Of a stretch of DNA of 64,000 nucleotides, positions 16,031 to 25,268 are shown piece after piece. Position numbers and translations under genes: made by a program. The stretch covers positions 62,001 through 126,000 of the forward strand of contig NZ_QJJZ01000002.1 of the NCBI RefSeq assembly GCF_003201775.1, written 5' to 3'. Every line of letters begins with the position of its first letter. The first letter of the stretch is position 1. The notes under the pieces are model-generated. The model searched no databases. It had not been told where the DNA came from and worked only from the letters and a program-made list of their open reading frames with translations. The stretch comes from Arenibacter sp. ARW7G5Y1. GTDB taxonomy: Bacteria > Bacteroidota > Bacteroidia > Flavobacteriales > Flavobacteriaceae.

Positions 16031-17847
16031 TTCGGAAAAGAGGAGTAAAATTATGTTTTTATGTAATAATTGCATTTTTTTCTTTTGCAGAGGAAGTAAG
16101 TATATATGCCCAGGAAGTGCTACCAGTTTGGCCTAATGGAGTGCCAAATTCGTTACTGAATAAGGAATATAACGAGGTATTGACTTATGATGAAGCCAAT
16201 GAAATTAGAGGGGTAAGTAAGGTGACCAACTCTAGCTTGACCGTTTATTTGGCAGAGGGGAACAAATCCAATGGTGCTGCCGTAGTTATTTGTCCCGGAG
16301 GGGGATATTCGCATTTAGCTATCAATAAGGAGGGGTATAAGGTTGCCAAATGGTTCAATAGTATTGGAGTTTCAGCCTTCGTTTTAAAATACAGACTGCC
16401 CAATGATTTGATTATGAACGACAAATCCGTAGGACCTTTACAAGATGCACAGGAAGCTATAAGATTGGTGAGGCGTAATGCGGTTCAGTGGAAGATAAAT
16501 CCGAATAAAATTGGGATTATGGGCTTTTCGGCAGGCGGTCATCTTGCCTCCACGCTTTCCACCCATTACAATGAAAAAGTGTATGATTCTGGGCCCCTTA
16601 GTGCCCGACCGGATTTTTCCATTTTGATCTATCCGGTTATTTCCATGGAAGATGGGGTTACCCACCATGGTTCCAAAAGAAATTTGCTGGGAGAGAAGGT
16701 CAGAGCTGACTTAGTTGATAAATTCTCCAATGAAAAGCAAATAGATGCCAACACCCCTCCTACTTTTCTGATCCATGCTGTGGATGATAAGGCTGTTCCC
16801 GTTGAAAATAGTATTAATTACTTGCTAAGGCTAAAAGAGAATAATGTACCTGCCGAATTACATATTTATGAAAAAGGGGGGCATGGTTTCGGATTGGGCA
16901 GGGAAGGTACCAGTACTTATTGGCCCGAGTCCCTCAAAACCTGGTTGAGTGCCAATGATTTTATATTGGATGAATCGGTGCTTTTATTTTCATATTTTAA
17001 GGGAAACGGAGAGGATGGTTTACACTTGGCTTACAGTAATGACGGTTATAAGTGGAGAGCTCTAAAAAATGACACCTCATTCTTGACTCCAGAAGTTGGG
17101 AAAGATTCTTTAATGAGGGATCCATGTATTATTAAAGGTGGAGACGGCAATTATCATATGGTCTGGACAGTAAGTTGGACCGATAAAGGAATTGGATATG
17201 CTTCTTCCAAAGACTTGATCAATTGGTCCAAACAGAAATTTATTCCGGTAATGAAACACGAAAAAGGAACCCGAAATACCTGGGCTCCAGAGATAACCTA
17301 TGATGAAGATACGAAGGTGTATATGATTTATTGGGCGTCCACCATTAGTGGGCATTATCCGGAAACCCAATCCAAAGAGGAAAATGGGTATAATCATAGA
17401 ATGTATTACACCACTACCCAGGATTTTAAATCCTTTGGTAAAACACAATTATTGTATGAACCTGGTTTTAATGTAATTGATGCGCATATTTTAAAACACG
17501 ACAATAAATATGTAATGTTCTTAAAAGATGAAACGAAGGAACCGGCTGAAAAAAATATTAAAATAGCCTATAGTGATAATTTAACAGGACCTTATTCCAA
17601 AGCCAGTGAGCCCATTACCGGGGACTATTGGGCCGAGGGTCCAACGGCCATTCAAGTGGATGGCCAATGGATGGTATATTTTGATAAGTACATGGATGGA
17701 AAGTACGGTGCGGTACGTTCCAAAGATTTAAAAAATTGGAACGATGTATCGGACAAAATTGATTTTCCTAAGGGATCAAGACATGGAAGTGTTTTTAGAA
17801 TTTCCTTAGATGAGTTTAAAGCAATTCAGAAGAAGTTAGGGGAGTAG
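16027..17847 (+). CDS. Two-domain enzyme: alpha/beta-hydrolase esterase fused to a GH43-like propeller
   Basis: 606 residues. After a signal peptide (about 1-29), residues 35-310 form an alpha/beta-hydrolase esterase: CPGGGYSHLA (oxyanion, 89-98), nucleophile S168 in GFSAGGH, acid DD at 253-254, H286 in GGHGFGLG. Residues 320-606 form a GH43-type five-bladed propeller with the three expected acids: D365 (RDPCII), D485 (VIDAHILK) and E537 (WAEGPTA). One chain could thus deacylate and remove arabinose, galactose or a related side-chain sugar. The esterase half closely resembles the separate protein at 38934. It overlaps GH105 by 4 nt and converges with the CE12 gene. Substrates are inferred from locus context. 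Confidence 0.9.
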   Translation: MIRKRGVKLCFYVIIAFFSFAEEVSIYAQEVLPVWPNGVPNSLLNKEYNEVLTYDEANEIRGVSKVTNSSLTVYLAEGNKSNGAAVVICPGGGYSHLAINKEGYKVAKWFNSIGVSAFVLKYRLPNDLIMNDKSVGPLQDAQEAIRLVRRNAVQWKINPNKIGIMGFSAGGHLASTLSTHYNEKVYDSGPLSARPDFSILIYPVISMEDGVTHHGSKRNLLGEKVRADLVDKFSNEKQIDANTPPTFLIHAVDDKAVPVENSINYLLRLKENNVPAELHIYEKGGHGFGLGREGTSTYWPESLKTWLSANDFILDESVLLFSYFKGNGEDGLHLAYSNDGYKWRALKNDTSFLTPEVGKDSLMRDPCIIKGGDGNYHMVWTVSWTDKGIGYASSKDLINWSKQKFIPVMKHEKGTRNTWAPEITYDEDTKVYMIYWASTISGHYPETQSKEENGYNHRMYYTTTQDFKSFGKTQLLYEPGFNVIDAHILKHDNKYVMFLKDETKEPAEKNIKIAYSDNLTGPYSKASEPITGDYWAEGPTAIQVDGQWMVYFDKYMDGKYGAVRSKDLKNWNDVSDKIDFPKGSRHGSVFRISLDEFKAIQKKLGE

Positions 17848-17869
17848 TTCCATTCTACTATATATGCAT

Positions 17870-18625
17870 TTAGAATTTTATATGTTGCTTTTCCAATTCG
17901 TCAAGGGCTAACTGGGCAACCAAGGTTGCTCCAATTACCGATAGGTGGGTATTGTCCACAATGCCATTTGGCCTGTGGGGATTTTCTCCTGGGGCAAAAT
18001 GAAGATGGAGTTTTTTGGACCCTTCAACACCATATGATATTTCCATTTGTTCTGTCAATAATTGTAAGTCAATAAATGGCACTTTTAAATCCTTGGCCAC
18101 CATTCGTGTAACTAAGGGGTAGGCACCATGAGTGTCTATCAACACCCCATTTTCGTTAAAATTTCGTCTTGTTATAGAGCTAAAAAGAATGGGAAATGCC
18201 TCTTTACTCCTAGCTTCTTTTACAAAACGTTCAAGGTTATAACGGTATTGGGTATAAGGGTTGGTATATCGCGATGAATCTTGGCGCTTTTGGTCATTAT
18301 GCCCAAATTGAATAAAAATATAGTCTTTGGGTTTCAGCGAATCCAATACTTTTTGCCAGCGTCCCTCAGCTATAAAGCTACGACTGCTCCTGCCGTTAAC
18401 AGCGTGGTTGTGTACATGCACAGATTCTCCCAATAATTCGGGAAGCATTTGTCCCCACCCACGTTCCGGATTATTTGTTGGATCGGGTTTGTTGGCCATG
18501 GTAGAATCACCGATTAGGTAAAGGCATGTTTTCTCTTGGGAGTGATCCGTTGTTTCATGCTTCTGGGCACTGACCACAACTGAAAAAACAAATAGGATCC
18601 ATTGAAATATATTTTTCATATCCAC
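17870..18625 (-). CDS. CE12 rhamnogalacturonan acetylesterase
   Basis: SGNH-type esterase of 251 residues that removes O-acetyl groups from galacturonate in rhamnogalacturonan or homogalacturonan. Signal peptide to about 20 (VVVSAQ). Block I GDSTMA carries nucleophile S41, block III is QFGHND (107-111), and block V is DNTHLSVIGA near the C-terminus with Asp and His. Start could also be M3 (18619). It lies 5 nt after the CE8 stop, so CE8 and CE12 form a de-esterification operon. The intact triad contrasts with the remnant at 6318. Confidence 0.93.
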   Translation of the reverse strand: MDMKNIFQWILFVFSVVVSAQKHETTDHSQEKTCLYLIGDSTMANKPDPTNNPERGWGQMLPELLGESVHVHNHAVNGRSSRSFIAEGRWQKVLDSLKPKDYIFIQFGHNDQKRQDSSRYTNPYTQYRYNLERFVKEARSKEAFPILFSSITRRNFNENGVLIDTHGAYPLVTRMVAKDLKVPFIDLQLLTEQMEISYGVEGSKKLHLHFAPGENPHRPNGIVDNTHLSVIGATLVAQLALDELEKQHIKF

Positions 18626-18630
18626 GTGTA

Positions 18631-19647
18631 TTAGGATTTAAAATTTAAATACCACTCCAACGGTTTATCTTGGACCTTTTCACCCAGTATATTTTTTGTG
18701 GTGTATTCTTTTGCCTGTGATTTTGTTAATTGGCGGCTCCATGAAACCCTTTGGGAGGGTTTGTATCCCGGTCCAAAACAACCGTACTCGCCATAAAAAG
18801 ATTGTTTTTCAGCCTCTGTGTTGGACCAATTGTCCCATCCTATGGGGAGAATATGTTGACCCATGTAGCAATTAATGAAAACTGTTTTGGCATGGGTTCT
18901 CCATGGTCTTCCCAAATACACTTGGTCGGTCTGTGGATCTGCGGTTAGCCTACAGTCTATGAACACATATCCGAAGTCCATTCCTCTTGGGGTGGATGCA
19001 GCGGTAATAAAGGAATTGGATTTACTATGTATGGTACATTTTTCAAAAACTACAGTAGCGTTGCCAAAAATAAAATCCGTTGTTCCTTCTATAAAACAAT
19101 TTTTGTAAAACTGTTTAAATCCCTCGCCAGAAGTATAAAGTGTATCTTGATTTCCAATTATCTTACAGTTTTCCACACGGGCTCTGTTCGCATTCACAGC
19201 AAGGGCTACTGCTTGTCCTACTGCTCCTGCCGTATTTTGAATGGTTAGGTTGCTGGCGTAGAAATCGTTGCCCTCAACAAGAAGGGTAGGAGTATGAAAA
19301 GTGCTGTTCCTGCCCAAATTAATCTTGTCAAAATAATCATCATAGGTAATAATGGTATTTTCCCGGTCCTGACCTATTAATGATATTTTGGGATTCCAGG
19401 AATATACGTTTACCTTCTCATAGTAAACGCCGTTCTTTATATGGATCAAGACTCTTTGGTCTGGATAGGCTTTGGCAGAATTAATGGCCTCTTGAATGGA
19501 AGTATAATCTCCACTACCATCTTTGGCCACGCTAATGTTATATCCTTTAAGGGATGCTGAAGTGCCTACAGGGTTGTTTTGAGCTAAAACGGATAGGTCT
19601 GCAAAGAATGTCAGAAGTAATAAAGTAAGGATAAACGAATTATTCAT
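18631..19647 (-). CDS. CE8 pectin methylesterase
   Basis: Exported beta-helix enzyme of 338 residues hydrolysing methyl esters of homogalacturonan, giving methanol and polygalacturonate for GH28. I use ATG 19647, 13 codons inside the longest frame, because the signal peptide (LLTFFADLSVLAQ) then starts the protein. Family motifs: GSGDYTSIQEAI near 45, GNQDTLY with D168, DFIFGNA with D191 and YLGRPWR with R247. The LacI-type operator at 19712 is 64 nt upstream. It heads the CE8-CE12 operon and is divergent from the LacI gene. Confidence 0.94.
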   Translation of the reverse strand: MNNSFILTLLLLTFFADLSVLAQNNPVGTSASLKGYNISVAKDGSGDYTSIQEAINSAKAYPDQRVLIHIKNGVYYEKVNVYSWNPKISLIGQDRENTIITYDDYFDKINLGRNSTFHTPTLLVEGNDFYASNLTIQNTAGAVGQAVALAVNANRARVENCKIIGNQDTLYTSGEGFKQFYKNCFIEGTTDFIFGNATVVFEKCTIHSKSNSFITAASTPRGMDFGYVFIDCRLTADPQTDQVYLGRPWRTHAKTVFINCYMGQHILPIGWDNWSNTEAEKQSFYGEYGCFGPGYKPSQRVSWSRQLTKSQAKEYTTKNILGEKVQDKPLEWYLNFKS

Positions 19648-19711
19648 AATGACTCTTATGGTCCGGTCCACAGTATCTGAAACCAAGGGATTACATTTTT
19701 CAAATCTTTAA

Positions 19712-19725
19712 TGTAATCGATTACA
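19712..19725. promoter_or_regulatory. LacI-type operator between CE8 and the LacI gene
   Basis: TGTAATCGATTACA is a perfect palindrome in the 291-nt divergent space. The location suits control of CE8-CE12 and possibly autoregulation of lacI (213 nt from its start). Confidence 0.87.
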
Positions 19726-19938
19726 CGAATATAGATAAAATATTATATCTTGTCAAGGTCGTATTTAATGATGGGATTTTTTAGGATGGTTATGGTAAAG
19801 TATATGGAATATTTGGTCCATATAATCTACATGTATTGGCTATATCCTTTAATTTTGCCCCAATTTAAATAGTAAACTAAGTTATCAATTTTCAGTGAAC
19901 ATTAGTGGTATTGTTATAAAAACCAAGTTAAATAATTC

Positions 19939-20976
19939 ATGAAAAAGAAAACGACCATATATGACATAGCGGCAAAACTTGGTCTCACTGCTGCTACAGT
20001 CTCTAGGGCCCTGAACAACAATACCAAAATTAGTTTAAATACACGGAAGCTGGTTCTGGAGACTGCCTTGGAAATGAATTATGAGCAGAACAAGTTGGCT
20101 TTGGCTTTAAAAAGCGGTAAGAGCTATAATGTTGGTGTCATTGTTCCTAGAATAGATAGTAATTTCTTTTCGTCCGTTATACGGGGTATTGAAGAAGAAT
20201 TGTACCCCAAGGGTTACCATGTTATAATCTGCCAGACCCATAATCAGGAAAATATAGAAGTCGAAAAAATAAATTCCCTTGTAAATGTACAGGTGGATGG
20301 TATTTTAATGTCTATTTCCAATGCCAATCTGGAAGAAAATAAGGGTTTTAATAAACTTCTAAAAAATAAAAATACCCCTTTGGTTTTTTTTGATAGGAAG
20401 AAAGATATTAAGGGTGTCAGTTCCGTAACCATAGATGATTTTAAAGGTGGTTATGATGCTACCCAACATTTGTTGGACCAAGGTTGTAGGCGTATAGCGC
20501 ACTTATCCAACGACCGTAAGTTTGAAATTTTTAGGAATAGGTATTTGGGATATAGGCAGGCTTTATTGGACAATGGTATTGAATTTGATGAAAGCCTGGT
20601 CATTGAGACACATAGTAGTGTTCTTGATGGTAGAAGGGCGGCACGCCTTCTTTTGGATATGGAAACCCCACCGGACGCTATTTTTTCTTCCAGTGATTTC
20701 GCTGCTTTGGGTGTTATTCAGGAAATTAAGGAAAGTGGACTACATATTCCAGAAGATATTTGTGTTGTTGGCTTTTCCAATGAGCCATTTACCAGGTTTA
20801 TGGAACTTACGACCATTACGACTGTTGATCAATATCCGTTGGAAATGGGAAGAAAGGCCGCCCAAGTTTTTTTGGAAGAAGTGGGCAATACAGAAGATGC
20901 CAAAACAACCCAGAATATAGTGCTTACCCCGGAATTGATCGTTAGGAGGTCATCTTCAAAAAAATGGAAAGGTTGA
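19939..20976 (+). CDS. LacI/GalR-family transcriptional regulator of the pectin locus
   Basis: 345 residues. The N-terminal helix-turn-helix is TIYDIAAKLGLTAATVSRAL (residues 5-24) and the hinge region LALALKSGKS is near 55-64. A periplasmic-binding-protein-like effector domain follows (YNVGVIVPRIDSNFFSSVI, DGILMSI, PDAIFSSSDFAALGVI). LacI proteins insert the hinge helix at the central CG of a palindrome, which fits the TRYAATCGATTRYA sites found before GH28, susCD, CE8 and uxaB. The effector is likely a galacturonate catabolite. An alternative is that it controls only CE8-CE12 and the sites belong to another family member elsewhere. Confidence 0.93.
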   Translation: MKKKTTIYDIAAKLGLTAATVSRALNNNTKISLNTRKLVLETALEMNYEQNKLALALKSGKSYNVGVIVPRIDSNFFSSVIRGIEEELYPKGYHVIICQTHNQENIEVEKINSLVNVQVDGILMSISNANLEENKGFNKLLKNKNTPLVFFDRKKDIKGVSSVTIDDFKGGYDATQHLLDQGCRRIAHLSNDRKFEIFRNRYLGYRQALLDNGIEFDESLVIETHSSVLDGRRAARLLLDMETPPDAIFSSSDFAALGVIQEIKESGLHIPEDICVVGFSNEPFTRFMELTTITTVDQYPLEMGRKAAQVFLEEVGNTEDAKTTQNIVLTPELIVRRSSSKKWKG

Positions 20977-21003
20977 AGAAATGGAACAATTTCTTCAACC
21001 TTT
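20968..21003 (+). terminator. Hairpin terminator after lacI
   Basis: Perfect 15-bp arms AAAGGTTGAAGAAAT (20968-20982) and ATTTCTTCAACCTTT (20989-21003) around a 6-nt loop. The lacI stop codon (20974-20976) lies inside the left arm. The T-run is better on the minus strand (T7 after CCA), so it may act in both directions. Confidence 0.7.
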
Positions 21004-21857
21004 AATTGGATCATGCCTAATTGTTGTTTTTATGTAAAAAATGGGATTATTAGGAATTGTCGTGTATTTTGATTTTAGGTTTTATTTATTGGTAAAAATC
21101 AAATTAAACTTATGTGGAAATTATTCTATCATTTTACTCAATTGGTTGTTATTGTTTTTTATCGGATTTCGTGAATCTTCGATTTCTTTGCTTTCCAATG
21201 AAACCGACGCAGGAGGTTCATAAATACCTTATTATAAAATAGAATGGCAATGAATAAAACGAAACCGCAGGTTCACGAATTCATCTTTAAGAAAATAACC
21301 AGCCATGAGCTAAATAAACCCGCCTTGCCGTCGGGCAGGAGAAAATACCATTCTTCACTAGGTGGCCCCTAAAATCGTGGGATTTTATGGACCAATGCCA
21401 TGGCCTAAATTATTTCCAAGGCTTCAATAATTCTTGGCGGCCATGTCCTCTCCACTACGGAAGAAGATCGCCCTAACATTGCACTTTGGAGAAGATGTTC
21501 AACGGTATTCAGTAACGGTCAATGATTTATCGGAATTGGTTAGGTTGCAGGAACAAAGGACCGGCCTATTTTTATTTTAGTAGTAAATCAAGGGGTTTTC
21601 ACACGGGGTGCCGGTAGGCGTCCAAAGAGCATTTCACCCTAGTGAAAGCGGTCTGGACGCTGCGGCCGTGAGAAGTCCGTAGATTTCAAGAAAAGAAAAA
21701 TCAGCCTAGCGTTTTTTGGTTCGTTTTTTGGGCGATGCAAAAAATGAACAGAACATGAACTCTGGAATTGATTATTCTATCTTTTTCTAATTAACTCACA
21801 ACTTTTGAGATAGATCTATTTAATTATTGAATATTCAGTGAAATAGTCCAAAATAAA
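20977..21857. other. 881-nt intergenic region with repeat-like hairpins
   Basis: Between lacI and the uxaA end I see no convincing gene. It includes the lacI terminator, a GC-rich segment about 21329-21351 with a CTTGCC/GGCAGG dyad, a 45-codon plus frame at 21443-21580 without a family match, and the REP-like hairpin at 21720-21750. Composition is patchy and partly GC-richer than the neighbours, suggesting repeat debris rather than promoter sequence. Confidence 0.5.
21720..21750. repeat. REP-like hairpin element
   Basis: GTTCGTTTTTT and AAAAAATGAAC pair (one G-U) around the loop GGGCGATGC, preceded by a CAGCCTAGCG context. Short hairpins of this design (T-run arm, GGGC loop, A-run arm) are, from my knowledge, scattered through Bacteroidota genomes. 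Only one copy was seen here, so the repeat status is inferred. Confidence 0.45.
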
Positions 21858-23468
21858 TTATAAAGACACGCCTCTACGCCATGGAATAAAATCATTTTGA
21901 TTTAACAATTTTGCCTTGGTCTGAATTTTTCCACTGGCCACTTCGATTATAAAGTCCAACATTTCCCCCGCCATTTCCTCGATGGTTTTTTCACCTCGTA
22001 TTACCGCACCGGTTTCAATATCAATTATATCGGGCATTCTTTCCATTAGTTCGGTATTGGAGGAGACTTTTATAATTGGGGCAATAGGATTGCCTGTTGG
22101 TGTTCCCAGACCTGTTGTAAACAAGACAACATTGGCTCCTGAACCTACCATGGCCGTAGTGCTTTCCACATCATTTCCTGGAGTACACAAGAGGTTAAGC
22201 CCCGGCTTGGTAATGTATTCGCCATAATCCAAAACATCTTGAATGGGGGAGGTGCCTCCTTTCTTAGCGGCACCTGCAGATTTCATGGCATCGGTAATTA
22301 ATCCGTCCTTAATATTTCCTGGTGAAGGGTTCATATCAAAACCAGATCCGGCATCCACCACCGACTTTTCGTAGGCCTTCATTAACTTTAGAAACTTTTG
22401 GCCCTTATCGTCCTCAACACATCGGTTTACCAATTCCTGTTCCACACCACATAGTTCCGGAAATTCGGATAGTATGGCAGTACCATTCAAGGCTGCCAAT
22501 AAATCTGAAACGGCCCCTAAAGTGGGATTAGCCGATATCCCTGAAAATCCATCCGATCCCCCACATTCCAAGCCAACTCGTAATTTGGACAGTGGTGCCG
22601 GTTTACGTTCGGTATTATTGGCTTTTTTAATGGCTTCAAAGGACTCTTTGACAATGGTGGACAACATTTCATCCACTGTGCCCATTTGTTGTTGTTCAAA
22701 AATGAGTACAGGTTTATTTAGGTTGGGATTAATGGATTTTAAGGCATCTTTAAATACACTTATTTGGAGGTTTTGGCAACCTAAACTCAATACTGTGGCT
22801 CCTGCAACATTAGGGTTGTTTACGTAACCTGCCAGGAGTTTTGCCAAACTTTCGGAATCCTGTCTTATACCGCCACAACCTCCTGGGTGTGTAATGAACT
22901 TTACATCAATATTGTTGAACACATTGCTGGAATTAAGATCTGCCGCAGTTTCTTCTATAGTATTGTTCACCAAAGATCGCAGTAACATTTGATGTGGGTT
23001 TACTTTCTGTTGCAACAACTCCTTTTCAAAAACTTCCTTCAAAACTTCTATGTTCCTATTTTCGCAGAAAACCAAGGGAAAAAAAAGCCATACGTTTTCT
23101 GTACCAACCTGTCCGTCTTCCCGATGGTACCCTAAAAATGTTCTGTCTTTCCACTTCTCCACATTAGGGGTGGTCCAACCAATGGTGCCCGTTTTTTCAA
23201 ATACTTTTTCACTTTGGTGTTTAACATTTTCAGTAGTAAGTACATCTCCTTTTTCTATAAAACCATTGGCGCTCCCTACGAGAACACTATACATAATAAT
23301 ACGATCCCCGGATTCAAATTTTTGTAGGGCAATTTTATGCTTTGATTTTGTATCCGATACCACGGTGATTTCCTCACCTTCAAATGAAATTACTTCCCCA
23401 GCTTTTAAATCGACCAAAGCAACTGCTACGTTGTCCGTTGAATTTACCTTTATAATTTTACTTTTCAT
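21858..23468 (-). CDS. uxaA: Altronate dehydratase (UxaA, fused SAF and catalytic domains)
   Basis: 536-residue cytosolic enzyme converting D-altronate to 2-keto-3-deoxy-D-gluconate. An N-terminal SAF domain (about 1-95, KAGEVISFEGEEI) precedes the catalytic UxaA region with conserved Cys motifs HPGGCGGIRQD (near 187-197), LSLGCQN and LECGGSDGFSG, fitting the iron-dependent family. It is 34 nt after uxaB in the same direction. The later steps (KDG kinase, KDPG aldolase) and uronate isomerase UxaC are not in this window. Confidence 0.95.
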   Translation of the reverse strand: MKSKIIKVNSTDNVAVALVDLKAGEVISFEGEEITVVSDTKSKHKIALQKFESGDRIIMYSVLVGSANGFIEKGDVLTTENVKHQSEKVFEKTGTIGWTTPNVEKWKDRTFLGYHREDGQVGTENVWLFFPLVFCENRNIEVLKEVFEKELLQQKVNPHQMLLRSLVNNTIEETAADLNSSNVFNNIDVKFITHPGGCGGIRQDSESLAKLLAGYVNNPNVAGATVLSLGCQNLQISVFKDALKSINPNLNKPVLIFEQQQMGTVDEMLSTIVKESFEAIKKANNTERKPAPLSKLRVGLECGGSDGFSGISANPTLGAVSDLLAALNGTAILSEFPELCGVEQELVNRCVEDDKGQKFLKLMKAYEKSVVDAGSGFDMNPSPGNIKDGLITDAMKSAGAAKKGGTSPIQDVLDYGEYITKPGLNLLCTPGNDVESTTAMVGSGANVVLFTTGLGTPTGNPIAPIIKVSSNTELMERMPDIIDIETGAVIRGEKTIEEMAGEMLDFIIEVASGKIQTKAKLLNQNDFIPWRRGVSL

Positions 23469-23502
23469 TTTATCAACCTCTAATTAGTTTTAGTTTAATG
23501 GC

Positions 23503-24948
23503 TTAAAACCTTTTACTGTAATTGGCATACCCTACTTCAATTCCATTTGTTTCAATTTCCTCCAGGGCTAGGGCAACTGCTTCGGAGAGATTTTTAACTT
23601 GCGTTAAATCCTCCCCCCAATAGGATTTGTTGCCCAAGGTTTTATTGGCGATTTCCAAATAATTATTGGATTCCCATATTTTGGCAAAGGCCTCCACTAT
23701 TTCATCACTGTCATTTACGGGTAAATTTTCACCCTTCCAAGTTCCTTTGTAAAAACGTATTAGCGCAGCAAAGGAAAAAGTTAAGTTGGTAGGTATTTTT
23801 TTATGAATGTCCATATACTCCAATAAACTTGGCAGTACCCTTACCTTAAATTTTGAAATTGAATTTAAGGCAATACTGGATAAGTTATGAATAATAAAGG
23901 GATTTCTAAATCGGTCCAAAACCTCTTCCGCAAAGCTGTCGAGTTCTTCCTTGGCCATTGGTAGGGTGTGGTTTATTTCATTAAATATGGCATTGTTTAC
24001 GAATTGGCCGGTAAAGTGGTTGTCTACCGTTTGTTTAACCGTAGTATTCCCATATAAAAGGGAAAATGGTACCATGGCGGTATGCGCACCGTTTAAGATC
24101 CTTACCTTCCTAGTTCTATAGGGCTGCATATCGTTTACAATCTTAACGTCCAGATCTGTTTTGTGAAAGGGTAATTTTTCTTTTAGAGCTTCATCCCCTT
24201 CAATGACCCACAGCAGAAATGTTTCGGCAGCGACTATTAAATTGTCCTTATAGGATAGTTGGGCATTGTACTCTTCAATTTCATCCTTTGGGTACCCCGG
24301 TACTATGCGGTCTACCAAGGTGTTATGAAACGAGGAATGTGTAGTAAGCCAATTCTTAAAGTCTTCACCAAGATTCCAGTCATCGGAGTATTTTAAAATT
24401 ATTTCCTTTAAGGTGTCCGAATTATGATTTATCAGCTCACAGGGAATTATAGTTAAACCTTTACCGGGATCGCCCTTGAAGTGTTTGAAACGTTCATACA
24501 ATAGTACCGTTAATTTGGCCGGAAATGAATTCGGCGGCTGCATTTCCATTGTGTCCGTGTCAACATAGGCAATACCGGCCTCCGTAGTATTGGAAATAAT
24601 AAACTGAAGGGCCTCTTCCTTGGCTAAATTTAAGTATTCCGTGAAATTGCTGTAAGGGTCAACTCCCTTTACAATATTGGTGATAAGCTCTTTATGCTGA
24701 ATTTCCTTGCCTTTCTGAATTCCCTTTAAAAACAAGGTATAAAGTCCATCCTGCCCATTAAGCATATTTACCAAACCGCGTTCAATAGGTTGTACCACCG
24801 CTATGCCGGCATCAAAATTTCCTTCTTGGTTTAATTTTTGGAATGCATAATCCACAAATGCCCTTAGAAAATTTCCTTCTCCAAATTGTACTACCTTAAT
24901 GGGCGATGTCGATTTTAAATGGGTAACTGTTCTGTTTAATGGTTGCAT
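23503..24948 (-). CDS. uxaB: Tagaturonate reductase (UxaB)
   Basis: 481-residue NAD-dependent long-chain polyol/mannitol-dehydrogenase family member reducing D-tagaturonate to D-altronate. Rossmann entry VVQFGEGNFLRAFVDYAFQ is at about 19-37. Family residues include NHNSDTLKEI near 170, VDRIVPGYP near 215 and KVRILNGAHTAMVPF near 279, which is characteristic of this family. First gene of uxaB-uxaA, with a LacI-type operator 86 nt upstream (25034). No alternative start is needed. Confidence 0.95.
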   Translation of the reverse strand: MQPLNRTVTHLKSTSPIKVVQFGEGNFLRAFVDYAFQKLNQEGNFDAGIAVVQPIERGLVNMLNGQDGLYTLFLKGIQKGKEIQHKELITNIVKGVDPYSNFTEYLNLAKEEALQFIISNTTEAGIAYVDTDTMEMQPPNSFPAKLTVLLYERFKHFKGDPGKGLTIIPCELINHNSDTLKEIILKYSDDWNLGEDFKNWLTTHSSFHNTLVDRIVPGYPKDEIEEYNAQLSYKDNLIVAAETFLLWVIEGDEALKEKLPFHKTDLDVKIVNDMQPYRTRKVRILNGAHTAMVPFSLLYGNTTVKQTVDNHFTGQFVNNAIFNEINHTLPMAKEELDSFAEEVLDRFRNPFIIHNLSSIALNSISKFKVRVLPSLLEYMDIHKKIPTNLTFSFAALIRFYKGTWKGENLPVNDSDEIVEAFAKIWESNNYLEIANKTLGNKSYWGEDLTQVKNLSEAVALALEEIETNGIEVGYANYSKRF

Positions 24949-25268
24949 ATTATTTTTTTATTATGTTACTATGGCTTTAACGGATTACCAGGGGAAGCTC
25001 CTAAAAGCATTTTAGTTCATCCCATCATAAAAATGTAATCGATTGCACAAATGTAGTATAATTTATGTTATCTACAATTTATTTCATCTTGGTTCTGATA
25101 GATTTTTTTTGATTGAAGGTATTATGAGTCCAGTAAATAAAAGGTGTTCAGCTTCAGGCTTTTCCCAAACGCCGATTGTGTGCATGCCTTGTTGGACGCT
25201 GTTGAATTTATTCAACACCAATCTATTTGTCAGAGGCAGGCAATACCCGTTTCAAAATTAGTTCCTAT
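24949..25268. promoter_or_regulatory. 320-nt region carrying the uxaBA promoter
   Basis: Contains the operator at 25034-25047, a GTTGAAT/ATTCAAC dyad at about 25201-25216, and an open minus frame at 25084-25251 without an ATG at its start that may be gene debris. Nothing else is recognisable. Confidence 0.5.
25034..25047. promoter_or_regulatory. LacI-type operator upstream of uxaBA
   Basis: TGTAATCGATTGCA matches the shared motif and lies 86 nt before the uxaB ATG, linking uronate catabolism to the same regulator as the depolymerising enzymes. Confidence 0.83.

Noticed and set aside
21443-21580. 45-codon plus-strand frame starting MSSPLRKKIALTLHFGED
   Set aside because: Short, single, no family recognised, within a repeat-like spacer.
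25084-25251. Open minus frame containing MHTIGVWEKPEAEHLL
   Set aside because: No ATG at the start of the open frame, and no family match; it covers only 55 codons and may be debris.
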